Shown: positions 35,226 through 44,205 of the stretch, one piece after another
Position numbering within the stretch: the first letter of the stretch is position 1
Layout: the number at the start of each line of letters is the position of its first letter
The notes under the pieces: model-generated
The model's input: only the letters and a program-made list of their open reading frames with translations
The model's database searches: none
Told to the model about the DNA's origin: nothing
Position numbers and translations under genes: made by a program
Assembly (NCBI GenBank): GCA_963816925.1
Contig: CAWFMY010000009.1
Location: 310,001 to 374,000, forward strand
Length of the DNA: 64,000 nucleotides
DNA from: CAIWHR01 sp963816925
Lineage (GTDB): Bacteria > Pseudomonadota > Gammaproteobacteria > Burkholderiales > Casimicrobiaceae
Direction of reading: 5' to 3'

Positions 35226-36347
35226 TCATCGAGGCACGACGGGCGCGGCGCTTTTCTTGCGAGCCGCACCGGCCGCCGGCTCGGCGGCACGTGGCCCCGA
35301 CACGCCCAGCGCCGCGACTTCCGCGCCGCCCGCCGGGCTCTGGCGCAGGTATGCAACGATTGCGAGCTGCGACGGGTATTGCTGCCGAAGATCCGACATC
35401 ATGATCGCGACATACGCCGGTACGGCATCCCAATACTGCCACGTCGCAAGATCCTGCGCGACGAATCCGGCGATATCCTTGTGCTCGTTGATGAACAGGC
35501 GGTACGACTGGATCACGCGCTCGCGCGGGATCGCCGAATTCGCGTTGCCGTGGACACTCAGCGCGAGGAGCGCCGCCTCGATCTGCGGGGTGGTGCGCGT
35601 GCGGTCGCGAAGGTATTGATCGTCGACCCATGCCATCCGCGCCGGTCCGCGCAATTGCAGGTCGGCCGCGATGAACGAACCGAGGCTCGTCACGTCACCC
35701 GTTTGCCCCGCAGTGTCGAGCCGCGACTCCAGTCTCGCCGCATCCTTCGCATCGCCCGCAATCCCCAGCAGCAGAAGGTAGAGGGATTGGCGCGAAGCAA
35801 GCGCCGGATCGCCTAGCCACCGCCGGACCGCGGGTGCGGCAACGCGCGACTTGTTCGCAAGTAACGCGGCGTAGGGCGCGGCCGCGAGCTCGCCAAACGC
35901 GATCTCGGCGACGAGCGGCTCCCGATTCTCGAGATAGGGAAGCATGAGCGCGACGCGAGCGCTCCATTCGTCTGCATTCATCGCTGTCCCGCGCTTGCCG
36001 GAGGCAATCATTCGCAGCCATCGCGAGTGCTCGGCGCCGATCGTGCCGAGGATGGTCCATGTCGGAAACAGGTTGTCGCGAACGAGCAGCAGTGGCTTGC
36101 CGCCCGCTGACCCCGCGGCCTCGAGCGCGGGGCCATTGCGGGGGTAGCCGCCCTCGACCGTGCCGCTCGCCGGACGCTCACCCTTCACGACTTCGATGAC
36201 CCTGAAGCGACCCGTGTCGGCGGTCGGAACGGCCAGCACCGCGTGCGGCGCACTAACCAGTTCCTGCGCCTTGGATTGCTGGAAAGCACCCATGCACAGC
36301 GGACACGCGATGGCTACGGCGCTTGCGCACAACAGCGCCGCAGCCAA
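35226..36347 (-). CDS. Uncharacterised exported CPLC-motif protein, copy 2
   Basis: About 373 residues. Intact paralogue of 24184-25372. A short signal (LLAAALLCASAVAIA) precedes CPLCMGA. Then come RFRVIEVVKGERPASGTV, LLLVRDNLFPTWTILGTIGAE, LMLPYLENREPLVAEIAFGEL, FIAADLQLRGPARMAWVD and AGFVAQDLATWQYWDAVPAY, which align throughout with copy 1. The C-terminus adds an Ala/Lys-rich tail. No ATG is in frame; TTG at 36347 is the tentative start with AAGGCAGGA upstream, 20 bases after the DUF3604 stop. No known family recognised. A periplasmic helical-repeat protein tied to metal loci is the working idea. Confidence 0.75.
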   Translation of the reverse strand: MAAALLCASAVAIACPLCMGAFQQSKAQELVSAPHAVLAVPTADTGRFRVIEVVKGERPASGTVEGGYPRNGPALEAAGSAGGKPLLLVRDNLFPTWTILGTIGAEHSRWLRMIASGKRGTAMNADEWSARVALMLPYLENREPLVAEIAFGELAAAPYAALLANKSRVAAPAVRRWLGDPALASRQSLYLLLLGIAGDAKDAARLESRLDTAGQTGDVTSLGSFIAADLQLRGPARMAWVDDQYLRDRTRTTPQIEAALLALSVHGNANSAIPRERVIQSYRLFINEHKDIAGFVAQDLATWQYWDAVPAYVAIMMSDLRQQYPSQLAIVAYLRQSPAGGAEVAALGVSGPRAAEPAAGAARKKSAAPVVPR

Positions 36348-36367
36348 CAGGCCCCGAAGATCCTGCC

Positions 36368-39085
36368 TTAGTGGCCGATCCACGCCCCTGCCGCCTTTTG
36401 CTTCAACTCCTCGAGGTCCTCCTTGACCGCCCCCGCGACCTTGGTTGCGGCCTCGCTCGCCATTTTCTCGATGAGCCGATCGCGAAACGCCTCGCGCATG
36501 GCCTGGAACTTCGACTGCTGGTCCGCGTTGAGCAGCGGCTTGATCTTCTCGTCGAAAGAGACACCGAGCTTCCGCAACGCCTCCAGTTTCTCCCGGCCGC
36601 CGAGACTTGCGTTCTTCTTGAGTTCGCCGAGCTGCTTGATCTCCTGCTGGAGGATCGGGACGATCTGCTTCTTCTGTTCTTCCGTCAGCTTGAGCTCGAT
36701 CGAGAACTGGTTGGAGATCTCGTTCAGCGGATTGACGGCGATCTGCGGCGCCGGAATGATCTCGTAGTTGGCATAGCCGAACTCGTTGCTGCGCGCGCCA
36801 TAGTAGGTGTCGCCGAGCTTGTAGACGGTCACCGAGTACGGGTCCTGTGAGACGTAGGTGGTGAGCTTGCCGTCCGCGATCGTGTAGCGGCTGGTTGTTC
36901 CCTCGTAGCCGTTCAGCGCGACCTTGCCGTAACCGCTCGGCACGGTGGCGTTGAAGCCGGTGCGGAACATGATCGCGTTGCCTTCCGTCGTGAAGTTCGC
37001 GCTGAACTGCTCGCCGCTGACGTTGTTCTGCAGCCACATGGCCTTGCCGACGATGAGCGCCTTGAGCTGCGCGTCGTTGAGGGCCGTGGCGCCCTTCTTC
37101 TTGAGGTCGGCGACCGTCATTCCCGCGGGAGCGTTCTTCCGCGCCTCGGCCGACGGCGTGTACCAGATCGGCGACGTCCACGCCCGCTCCTGGCCCGTCA
37201 ACGGCACGATGTCGGGTGGAGGAAGCCCCGACTTCACGGCCTGGATGAGCGTCCACCGGGGCGTAGGAATCTCGATCACGCGGGTGTAGTAGAACGCATG
37301 GAGACTCGCGTCGAACTCCGGATCCACCCACACCGTCTTCAATTCCGCCGTACCGACGCTGTTAGTGTAGGTGGCCGTCTGAAGGTCCACCGTGCTCTGG
37401 ATAGGGGGAACCTTGCCTGACCATTTGTCGGGCTTGCGGTCGCCGGACCAGACGACGTCGAAGACTTTCTCGAAGCTCTGGCCGTTCTGCGTCCAGCCCT
37501 TGACGATCTGGATACGGTCGAGGTTGCCGGAGGTCGGATCCTTGACCGCCCAGACAACGAACACCGGGGCTGCCCCCTTGCCGGATGGCATGGGCTTGAG
37601 GTCCGCGCCCATGGGAACGCCGGCCGCATAGGACTGCTTCACCCAGTCGCGGGCGTTCAGGATGTCCTTGCCGTAGCCCCAGCCGCCGAAGAAGCGAACC
37701 TTGATGTGCGGGCCGCTGACGCCGAAGGTCTCCTTGCGGTACATCGCGTCGAAGAGCGATGCGCGCGTGTTCTCCTCCGCCCACACGCCAGTCAGCCCGC
37801 CGGGGTTTTCCAGCCGCACGTCCATCGTGCCGCCGATGAGCACGCCGGCAAAGCGCCGCTCGAGCGACCCGTCCGCATCTGCGTGCATGCCGTAGAAGTT
37901 GTCCTGGCGGTACGCGCTGCCGGTGTTGTGCGAGTCGGAGCCGCCGGCCATGCCGAACTTGTACGGGTTGTAGCCGCGCGTGTCCTGCATCGCGATGCCG
38001 TCCTTGTACGCCTGGCGCGCATAGCTGCCCGTGATGTGGTCGATGCGGCCGACGTTGGCCGGAAGGCCGAGAAGCGCCTGAAACATCTCGTAGCTGGCAA
38101 ACTCGTCGTTCGGCGACAGCAAGGGATGGGTCTCCGATTGTCCCTTGCCCTGCTTGATCTCGACCAAGCGCTCGTTACGGTCGCGCGCGGCAGCCCAGGC
38201 CGCATCGATCGGCCGCCCGGTGGTGTTGTCGACATCGACCGGGTACATCCAGCCGTCGCTGACGTTGGCGTTGTGCGAAATGGCGAGGAGTTCGTTGCCC
38301 GCCTTGCGCTGCGCATCCATCCAGTTCCAGAGTTCCGTGGGGCGATTGGAGTCGAGCGAGCTGAAGGGATAGTCCGGCACCTTGTCGCAGGCCCGGAAGA
38401 AGACATTGCGGTGCAGATTGCGATTGCCGGGCATCGACGTCCACTCGTACGAGCAAAACGCGGTGAACTTGCCGGGCTTGTTTTGCTCGTCGGCAATCTT
38501 GACGTTCTCCTTCCACACGGTAGAAGTGATCTTCGGGTCCATGAGCGCCTTCACCGGCGCGCCTGCGTTGAGCTTGAGCAGATACGAGAAGACCCGGTTC
38601 TGCTCTTCCTTGCTATTCGGATCCTTCATGATCATCGGCTGCGCCTCCGGCAGCTTGCTCACGTAGGACCCCGGCGTGTTGGCCTCCCGGGTGACGCCGA
38701 CGTACTCCGAGTGGTCGGTCACGCCCATGAAATCCATCGGCGTGTCGATCTTGATGTCGAAGCCCATCGGGTGCTTGATGGTCTCGCCCTGCGCGTACTT
38801 CAGAGCATCCGCCGGACCCGTGATGCGGTTCCCCATCACCCACGCGTCGACCGACCAGCTGGTGTGGATGTGCTCCTCGCCGAAGTAGGCGTTGCGCTCG
38901 GGATTCGGCTGCACGTCAGCCGCCGGCGCCACGGCCGGCTGGGCCGGGGCGGCGGCTGCCGTCTTGGCTGCATCCCCGGTTGCGGCCTTCGGTGGAGCGG
39001 CGGGCTCGGGCTCCTTTTTCTGGCATGCGCCAAGCGTCACGAGTGCGAGGACGGCGCAGGTTGCGGCGAGCAGGCGTGAACTCAT
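36368..39085 (-). CDS. DUF3604 lipoprotein with C-terminal LTxxQ-like helical domain
   Basis: 905 residues. The lipoprotein signal ends in LALVTLGAC with Cys at residue 21, followed by an Ala/Pro linker to ~60. The DUF3604 core has PHP-like metal-binding marks: FGEEHIHTSWSVDAW (H72, H74), FMGVTDHSEYVG, ISHNANVSDGWMY, FGMAGGSDSHNTGSAYR and FGVSGPHIKVRFFGGWGYG. Residues ~690-790 form a separate beta domain. The last ~115 residues are helical with LKLTEEQKKQIVPILQQEIKQ and LLNADQQSKFQAMREAF, which resemble the LTxxQ repeats of Spy/CpxP. This tail is not a usual part of DUF3604. Probable metal-dependent hydrolase at the outer membrane; substrate unknown. Another ATG 16 codons upstream would spoil the lipobox spacing. 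Confidence 0.88.
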   Translation of the reverse strand: MSSRLLAATCAVLALVTLGACQKKEPEPAAPPKAATGDAAKTAAAAPAQPAVAPAADVQPNPERNAYFGEEHIHTSWSVDAWVMGNRITGPADALKYAQGETIKHPMGFDIKIDTPMDFMGVTDHSEYVGVTREANTPGSYVSKLPEAQPMIMKDPNSKEEQNRVFSYLLKLNAGAPVKALMDPKITSTVWKENVKIADEQNKPGKFTAFCSYEWTSMPGNRNLHRNVFFRACDKVPDYPFSSLDSNRPTELWNWMDAQRKAGNELLAISHNANVSDGWMYPVDVDNTTGRPIDAAWAAARDRNERLVEIKQGKGQSETHPLLSPNDEFASYEMFQALLGLPANVGRIDHITGSYARQAYKDGIAMQDTRGYNPYKFGMAGGSDSHNTGSAYRQDNFYGMHADADGSLERRFAGVLIGGTMDVRLENPGGLTGVWAEENTRASLFDAMYRKETFGVSGPHIKVRFFGGWGYGKDILNARDWVKQSYAAGVPMGADLKPMPSGKGAAPVFVVWAVKDPTSGNLDRIQIVKGWTQNGQSFEKVFDVVWSGDRKPDKWSGKVPPIQSTVDLQTATYTNSVGTAELKTVWVDPEFDASLHAFYYTRVIEIPTPRWTLIQAVKSGLPPPDIVPLTGQERAWTSPIWYTPSAEARKNAPAGMTVADLKKKGATALNDAQLKALIVGKAMWLQNNVSGEQFSANFTTEGNAIMFRTGFNATVPSGYGKVALNGYEGTTSRYTIADGKLTTYVSQDPYSVTVYKLGDTYYGARSNEFGYANYEIIPAPQIAVNPLNEISNQFSIELKLTEEQKKQIVPILQQEIKQLGELKKNASLGGREKLEALRKLGVSFDEKIKPLLNADQQSKFQAMREAFRDRLIEKMASEAATKVAGAVKEDLEELKQKAAGAWIGH

Positions 39086-39147
39086 GACGATGGCTCCAGT
39101 TGAAGGAAGCTGAATGCTCTTGTTCGACGCCATGATATCTCTCCGCT

Positions 39148-39771
39148 TCAGTTGAGGTCATTGTCCTTGAAGAATTTCGTACCGCCGACAGTGAGCGTTG
39201 CGGCAAGGCCCGTCTGCGTCAGTTGGTAGAGGTACACGCCGGGCGAGACGGCGGCCGCACCACTGAACATTCCACCCTGGCCACCCGCCATGGCAGAGAG
39301 ATTGACCTGACCGCCGAACTCCCAGCCTTGGTTGATGAAGTTTCGCAGCGCCTGTTCATTGGTGAAGACGAAGATCAAACGATTCTGGTTCACACCGAAC
39401 CCCAAACCGCCCTGCACTTGGACCATCTTCATGAAGGTCTGGCGGCTGGTGCGCTTGTTGACGACGATGCCCTTGCCCGTCGTGCCGCCGGCGAAGAACA
39501 GCTTGACGCCGAAGGTGCTGAACACGGCATAGCCTGCCGCGCCTTCGACGGCGCGGCGGGTACCCGGCGTGATCTCGTACAGAGTGGCAAGCGCGTCCTG
39601 TGCCATCTCCCGAACCTGCGTCCTGGCCTGGATGATCTTGGCTTCGCTCGGCACCCCTTCGGGGAGCGCTTCCTGGACGTCCTTCAGCGGATCCCACGAA
39701 AAGATCTGCGCCGCTATCTGCGGCGAGACAATACATGCGGCCAGGGCGAGCATCGCCAAGCGTGTCTTCAC
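39148..39771 (-). CDS. SYLF-domain (YSC84-type lipid-binding) exported protein
   Basis: 207 residues. GTG 39769-39771 with GGGAGGACGAA upstream. The signal peptide (RLAMLALAACIVSPQIAAQ) is followed by an amphipathic region (QARTQVREMAQDALATLYEI) and the SYLF core (GYAVFSTFGVKLFFAGGTTGKGIVVNK, VQGGLGFGVNQNRLIFVFTNEQALRNFI). SYLF domains bind phosphoinositides in eukaryotes; bacterial ones are exported and of unknown ligand. First gene of the SYLF-DUF3604-CPLC-PpiC-HupE run, 62 bases before DUF3604. Confidence 0.87.
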   Translation of the reverse strand: MKTRLAMLALAACIVSPQIAAQIFSWDPLKDVQEALPEGVPSEAKIIQARTQVREMAQDALATLYEITPGTRRAVEGAAGYAVFSTFGVKLFFAGGTTGKGIVVNKRTSRQTFMKMVQVQGGLGFGVNQNRLIFVFTNEQALRNFINQGWEFGGQVNLSAMAGGQGGMFSGAAAVSPGVYLYQLTQTGLAATLTVGGTKFFKDNDLN

Positions 39772-39799
39772 TTCGTCCTCCCAAGGCAGCAGTCGGAGC

Positions 39800-40063
39800 T
39801 CAAGGCGATCCTCCGCCGATGGCGACGTCGATCGCCGCCAGCAATGCTTTGTCGTTGACGGGCTTACAGAGATATCCCTTTGCGCCCAATTGTACGGCCC
39901 GCGCGCGCGATTCAGGAGTGTCGTGCCCCGTGATGACAACAACCGGCACCCCTGCGTGATTGCCGGCGAGTGCCCCTTGAACGTCGAATCCGCTCATTTC
40001 CGGCATATGAAGGTCGAGATATCTCCGGTAGCGCGATCCATCATCGGGACCACGCAGAACGCT
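39800..40063 (-). pseudogene. Response-regulator receiver domain remnant (N-terminus missing)
   Basis: Readable from about 40058 down: RRYLDLHMPEMSGFDVQGAL keeps the phospho-acceptor Asp, then VPVVVITGHDTPESRARAVQLGAKGYLCKPV keeps the Thr and Lys of a receiver domain. The first ~50 residues, including the acidic metal-binding pair, are missing. Homology stops inside a 25-nt sequence that recurs at 31956-31980, and an in-frame TAG lies just beyond. This indicates a deletion or recombination scar. An internal ATG could give a 68-residue product but it would not be a functional receiver. Confidence 0.72.
40034..40058 (+). repeat. 25-nt dispersed repeat, copy 2, at the truncation point of the receiver remnant
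   Basis: CGATCCATCATCGGG followed by ACCACGCAGAA. 23 of 25 bases match 31956-31980. It coincides with the break in the response-regulator homology. Confidence 0.75.
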
Positions 40064-40066
40064 GCC

Positions 40067-41051
40067 CTATGTCCTGTCAGGCACGTGCACCAGGAACTCC
40101 GGAATATCCGGGAGCCCGTCGATGAACGTTCCCTTCTTCTTTCCCTTTGCGGAGAAGCGCTGGACCCGCTGATCGAACCGTTCAGCCACGTACAGATCGC
40201 CGTCCGGCCAGATCGCAAAGCCGGATGGCGCTTTGAGCTTGCCGTCGATCACCACGCGCGCCTTCAGCTTGCCGTGCGGGGCCCGCTTCGGGATGTCGTA
40301 GGCCATGATGCTGCCGGTGCCGGCGGCGCCGATGTAGAGTGTGTCGCCGTGGAGAATGAGGTGCACCGGTTTCGCGAGTTTCTTCCCCCGGATGCGCGCC
40401 ACGAGCCGTCCGGTCTTCAACTCGTAAACCTTCACGACGTTCCCCGCTTCGCCCGCTACGTAGAGATGCTTGCGATGCACGACGATTCCGCGTACGGAGT
40501 GCCTGGGTTTGCCATGCACGTCGAGCACCACCTTGAGTCCTTGCGGCGGCGGGACATCTAGCGGCGCGCGGTCGCCGCATTCAGGGAGCCGTCCCTGGCA
40601 GGAGGCGACCAGCGTGCCGGGGAGGAAGTTTCCGTTGGGGAAGCTCTTCCGCAGGTGTGAGGCAACCGGCGCGGGCTTGCGCGTCTTGGGCAGAATGGCA
40701 AGGACGGTGTTGGTGTCCTGGCATGAGACGTAGAGGCGGCCGTCGTCGCCGAACTCCACGTCGAAGGGGCGGACCATCGCCGGAACGTGCCTGGTGGTCA
40801 CCACCACTTCGGCGAAGTGGAAAGTATCGCCGTGGCGGCGGTACCGGGCGATGTGGCTGTCCTTGCGCCACGCATTCAATGTAGAGATCGTCGCCAACCA
40901 GCACGAAACCGCGGGCAATGTGCAACGGGACCGCATCGGGCGACGGGTCGAGCAGCAGCGGATGCACCGCGCGGGGAGTGCCGTCGTCCTCGAAGACGCC
41001 GATGTTTTCGAGGCCGTGCTTGCCTTCGCCTCGGTAGCTGATCCACCACAT
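40067..41051 (-). CDS. Beta-propeller (YncE/SMP-30-like) protein, one frameshift near 40875
   Basis: About 327 residues after correction. Repeated blade-like segments: VRPFDVEFGDDGRLYVSCQD, VRGIVVHRKHLYVAGEAGNV, KPVHLILHGDTLYIGAAGTG and APSGFAIWPDGDLYVAERFDQ. This is the NHL/YncE beta-propeller pattern. The N-terminus MWWISYRGEGKHGLENIGVF is joined to NAWRKDSHIARYRRHGDTFH after a one-base shift. No signal peptide is seen. Often such propellers bind a partner protein or small ligand; none can be named. Confidence 0.75.
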
Positions 41052-41126
41052 GGTCCTGTCTTTCTTGCTGCGACGTGTTCCGAATGAATCAGTCGTGCCC
41101 GCTAGGCCGGCATTCGCACATCGAAT

Positions 41127-42044
41127 TCACAGACCCGCTCCCCACCGATATTGCCATGCCACTCCGACCAGGTCGTAGTTGTTGCCAGTGCGGGCCGACA
41201 CCCCCTTGCTCGCGTAGAACTTGATCGAGTTCAGGCGGTTGACCGGAAGCGCCAGGGTCGTGCCGATTCGCCAGTTCTGCTGGAGGTCACTGTTCAGTTC
41301 GCCATTGAGGGTCGTCCGGCCGCCGGCGAAATACGTGGCATCGAGCGAACCCCAGATCCCCGAGCGAAAACCGTAAATCACGTGTCCCTGTAGCGAATAG
41401 AGGGGGTCCTGGGACAGCGTATTGCCGCCGAAGAGATCGCGGTTGTCGGTGAAGAACGTGACCGCCGCGGTGGCTTCCAGCGTCCAGGGCCCCACGGCCT
41501 TCGAGATCCCTACTTCCGGCTTGAATGCCCAGCGATTGGTGGCGTTGTTGATGAGCTTGCTGTCCTCGTACTGGCCCCAGGGCATCACCACGCGGAAGCT
41601 GGCGCCGATGATCAGGTCCTGCTCCCAATCGGCGAACTCCTTCAGCGAGAGTGCGGGCGCCCCGTACAGGTTGACCGACAGGCGAAATGTGGAATTGCTG
41701 AATCCGTCCACGTCTCGCCGTACGTTTTGCCCGTGGTAGTCGGCGGTTCCCGAGAGAAAGGTATACGGGACGGTGGCGTCGAACTTGGCCGACATCCCCC
41801 ACAAATCCAGCACCCGCGCGTAGGCAAGGACCAGGTTGGACGTGGTGAGGTTCGGATTGGTGATCGGAAGCTGCTCGCCGAACGCAATTCCACCCCGCGT
41901 ATACGCGTATCCCGCGATCAGGAAGTTGACGCCGATCGGCGCATTTGAATAGGCGCGCGGCTCGATGTCCTGCGCCGCGACGCTCGCGCACAAGAACATC
42001 GAGACCAGCGCGACAAGCTCCCGGGCAGCGCGGGCCGCGCGCAT
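41127..42044 (-). CDS. MetA-pathway-type outer-membrane transporter/beta-barrel (Phenol_MetA_deg family)
   Basis: 305 residues. The signal peptide (LVALVSMFLCASVAAQ) is followed by DIEPRAYSNAPIGVNFLIAGYAY, the typical opening of this family. Alternating beta strands follow (SFRVVMPWGQYEDSKLINNATNRWAFKPEVGIS, VPYTFLSGTADYHGQ), ending with LVGVAWQYRWGAGL. Named after a phenol meta-cleavage gene cluster; the transport role is unproven. Ends 11 bases from the chalcone-isomerase-like gene. Confidence 0.85.
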   Translation of the reverse strand: MRAARAARELVALVSMFLCASVAAQDIEPRAYSNAPIGVNFLIAGYAYTRGGIAFGEQLPITNPNLTTSNLVLAYARVLDLWGMSAKFDATVPYTFLSGTADYHGQNVRRDVDGFSNSTFRLSVNLYGAPALSLKEFADWEQDLIIGASFRVVMPWGQYEDSKLINNATNRWAFKPEVGISKAVGPWTLEATAAVTFFTDNRDLFGGNTLSQDPLYSLQGHVIYGFRSGIWGSLDATYFAGGRTTLNGELNSDLQQNWRIGTTLALPVNRLNSIKFYASKGVSARTGNNYDLVGVAWQYRWGAGL

Positions 42045-42055
42045 CGCGGATGCGC

Positions 42056-42640
42056 CTAGCTGCAGGCGCCGCCGAGCAACCCCGACTTGATTTCAGGGTT
42101 CGGCGGATCGGCGCCGAGCCAGATCGACAGCAAGGCCTTCGCAAAATCATCGCCCTTGATCGTGCCCTTCACCGCTCCGTTCAGGCTCACCTCGACGCCC
42201 GCGACCGGCTTGTTGACGAAGGTCACCCGGTCCCCGGACTTGACGTCGACCATCCACGAGTTGAGCGTCGCGATGCGATCCTTCAGCGCGGGCATGTGGT
42301 CCTTGGAATTCTTTTCGAATCCTTCGGTCCACCCCTTGCGGATGTCGTCCGCGCCTACGCTGCGCACGAACTGCAGAACCATTTCGCTCGGTCCCGGCGA
42401 TGCGATCAGCACGCTTGGGTCGACGGATGTCTTGGGCACGTACAACGCGGCGACATAGACGTTGACCTTGAGCATCGTCGCCTGGCGCAAGCCCAGACCG
42501 TTCAGCGACAGGCTGGTGCCGTCGACCTGCATCTGGTCGGGAAAATTGACGCCCTTGCATTCCTTGCCCTGGGCGACGCCGGCAACCAGCGCAGAGGCGA
42601 CGAGCAACGGGACAAGCATTCGCTTCGCGGATGATTTCAT
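42056..42640 (-). CDS. Exported chalcone-isomerase-fold protein
   Basis: 194 residues. The signal peptide (MLVPLLVASALVAGVAQG) is followed by FPDQMQVDGTSLSLNGLGLRQATMLKVNVYVAALYVP, the bacterial chalcone-isomerase-like signature. VLQFVRSVGADDIRKGWTEGF and VDVKSGDRVTFVN follow, ending in ALLSIWLGADPPNPEIKSGLLG. Family members in bacteria are periplasmic, probably fatty-acid-binding rather than flavonoid isomerases. It lies 17 bases after the patatin lipoprotein gene, suggesting a shared lipid role. Confidence 0.88.
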   Translation of the reverse strand: MKSSAKRMLVPLLVASALVAGVAQGKECKGVNFPDQMQVDGTSLSLNGLGLRQATMLKVNVYVAALYVPKTSVDPSVLIASPGPSEMVLQFVRSVGADDIRKGWTEGFEKNSKDHMPALKDRIATLNSWMVDVKSGDRVTFVNKPVAGVEVSLNGAVKGTIKGDDFAKALLSIWLGADPPNPEIKSGLLGGACS

Positions 42641-42657
42641 CGTTTCTCCAATGAAAA

Positions 42658-44144
42658 CTAGTGGGGGGCGCCGGCTGCATTCCCCGCGCCGGCCGGCGGA
42701 GCGGGCACGATCGTCGCGCCCAAGTCTTTCAGCAACCGCTGGAATTCCGGGTTGGCGAGGATGATCGTTCCCGCCGCCGCACGCAGCCGATCGACCGCCT
42801 CGGGCGGCAGGACGAACGAGGTCGGTTGCTGGTTGAGATATTCGCGCTCGGCGCTGTCCTTGACCTGCGCAAAGGACACGTCGACGGGATAGATCTCCGC
42901 TAACGGCGGGTGTATCTCCGCACAAATGGGGGAATTCTTGCCGGAATCGCACCCGGCCAGCATGCGCAGCTTCACTCTGCTCGCTCCACCGCGCTGCGAT
43001 GTCCTTCAACTGCTCGACAGCCTCGTACGAATAGTGATCGATCGGAACGCCGGTGGCCTTGAGCAGGATGTCGAATGTTCCCGGCGGGCTCTCGTGTTCA
43101 TCCCAGTTGGTGGGAGGCGACGACAGCGAATTGACGACGAAAATGACGACCTTCTTCACGTGGCCGAGTGGCGTCGGCAGGCCCTTTTCGTGCAGCGCTT
43201 CCATCAATTCCAGTACGTCGAGCACGCCACGCATGCCGAGGTTGTCGGAGACGCCGCCATCGACCAGATGGATGTAGGGGCGATGAGCGCCGTCGGCATA
43301 CGGTTCGGTATCCCGCAACTCGCGGATGGCACGGGCGGCTGGCCGGGGCGGATTCGGGTTCTGGATAAAGAGCTTCGCCCAACCCGGGATTTGATAGTTG
43401 CAGGTGCCGCCGTAGTTGTTGATCGTGACCGGCGACAGCACGACGGGAACGGCAGACGATGCGGCGGCGGCGCGGGAGAGCTTCACCGCATTCAGAGTCC
43501 GAACACATGATGTTCCACAGGTTCTGGTTGAAGGGCATACGTCCGCCCGTCGAGATGTCGGTCGCCGACGCAATGATGAATGGGCCGTTGCCGCGGTCGA
43601 GGTCGCCGAACGTCGCGTTGTTGAACAGGATCTCGTCGTAGTAGTCGGCCGCCAGTTCGGAGCGGCCCCAAGCCGTCGACGACAGTTTTCCCCAATTGAA
43701 TGGGTTGACGGATCGGGCCAGGAGCTCGCCCTGCACGTCGCGCTTGAGGAATCGCTGCTCGTAGTCGGCAAAGAGCTTGTCGCCGTAGAGGCCGTAGGCC
43801 AGCGCGGTGAAGCTGCCGCCCGACACGCCGGTGATCACGTCGACGCTTTGGATGAGCCGGATCTTGTTGCCCTTCGGGCCGATCGCCTCGGTACGCCAAA
43901 GGAACTCGAGAACGCCGTACGAGAACGCCGCGGCCCGCGTGCCGCCGCCAGAGAACGCAAGAATGACCAGAATTTCGTTGCTCTTGTAACTCTGATGTTC
44001 GGATTTCTGCATGTACGCCTGGAACGTGTAACCCTTTTCCAGGCTGGCATCCGTAAGCGGCGGGTTGACGGGCCGCGTCGCGCAACCGCCGAGCGCCGCG
44101 AGCGCGGCGAGCGCCACAGGCAAGAACATCCGCAATCCACTCAT
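42658..44144 (-). CDS. Patatin-like phospholipase lipoprotein (two frameshifts)
   Basis: About 494 residues after correction near 43495 and 42985. The lipoprotein signal ends in LAALGGCATR. The patatin core has the oxyanion motif FSGGGTRAAAFSYGVLEFLW, nucleophile elbow VITGVSGGSFTALAYGLYG (GxSxG) and catalytic Asp in IHLVDGGVSDNLGMRG, so the Ser-Asp dyad is intact. Predicted to hydrolyse acyl lipids at the inner face of the outer membrane or in the periplasm. First of a close trio with the chalcone-isomerase-like and barrel genes. Confidence 0.88.
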
Positions 44145-44205
44145 GCGCCCCTCGTCTTTCTCATGCGCCCGGCCGACGATTCACAGCACCGCGGGCTCGA
44201 ATCTC

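Noticed and set aside
35226..37331. Very long minus-strand frame running through the CPLC protein into DUF3604
   Set aside because: The upstream half is antisense-like shadow of the DUF3604 frame; homology to the paralogue begins only at the signal peptide near 36345.
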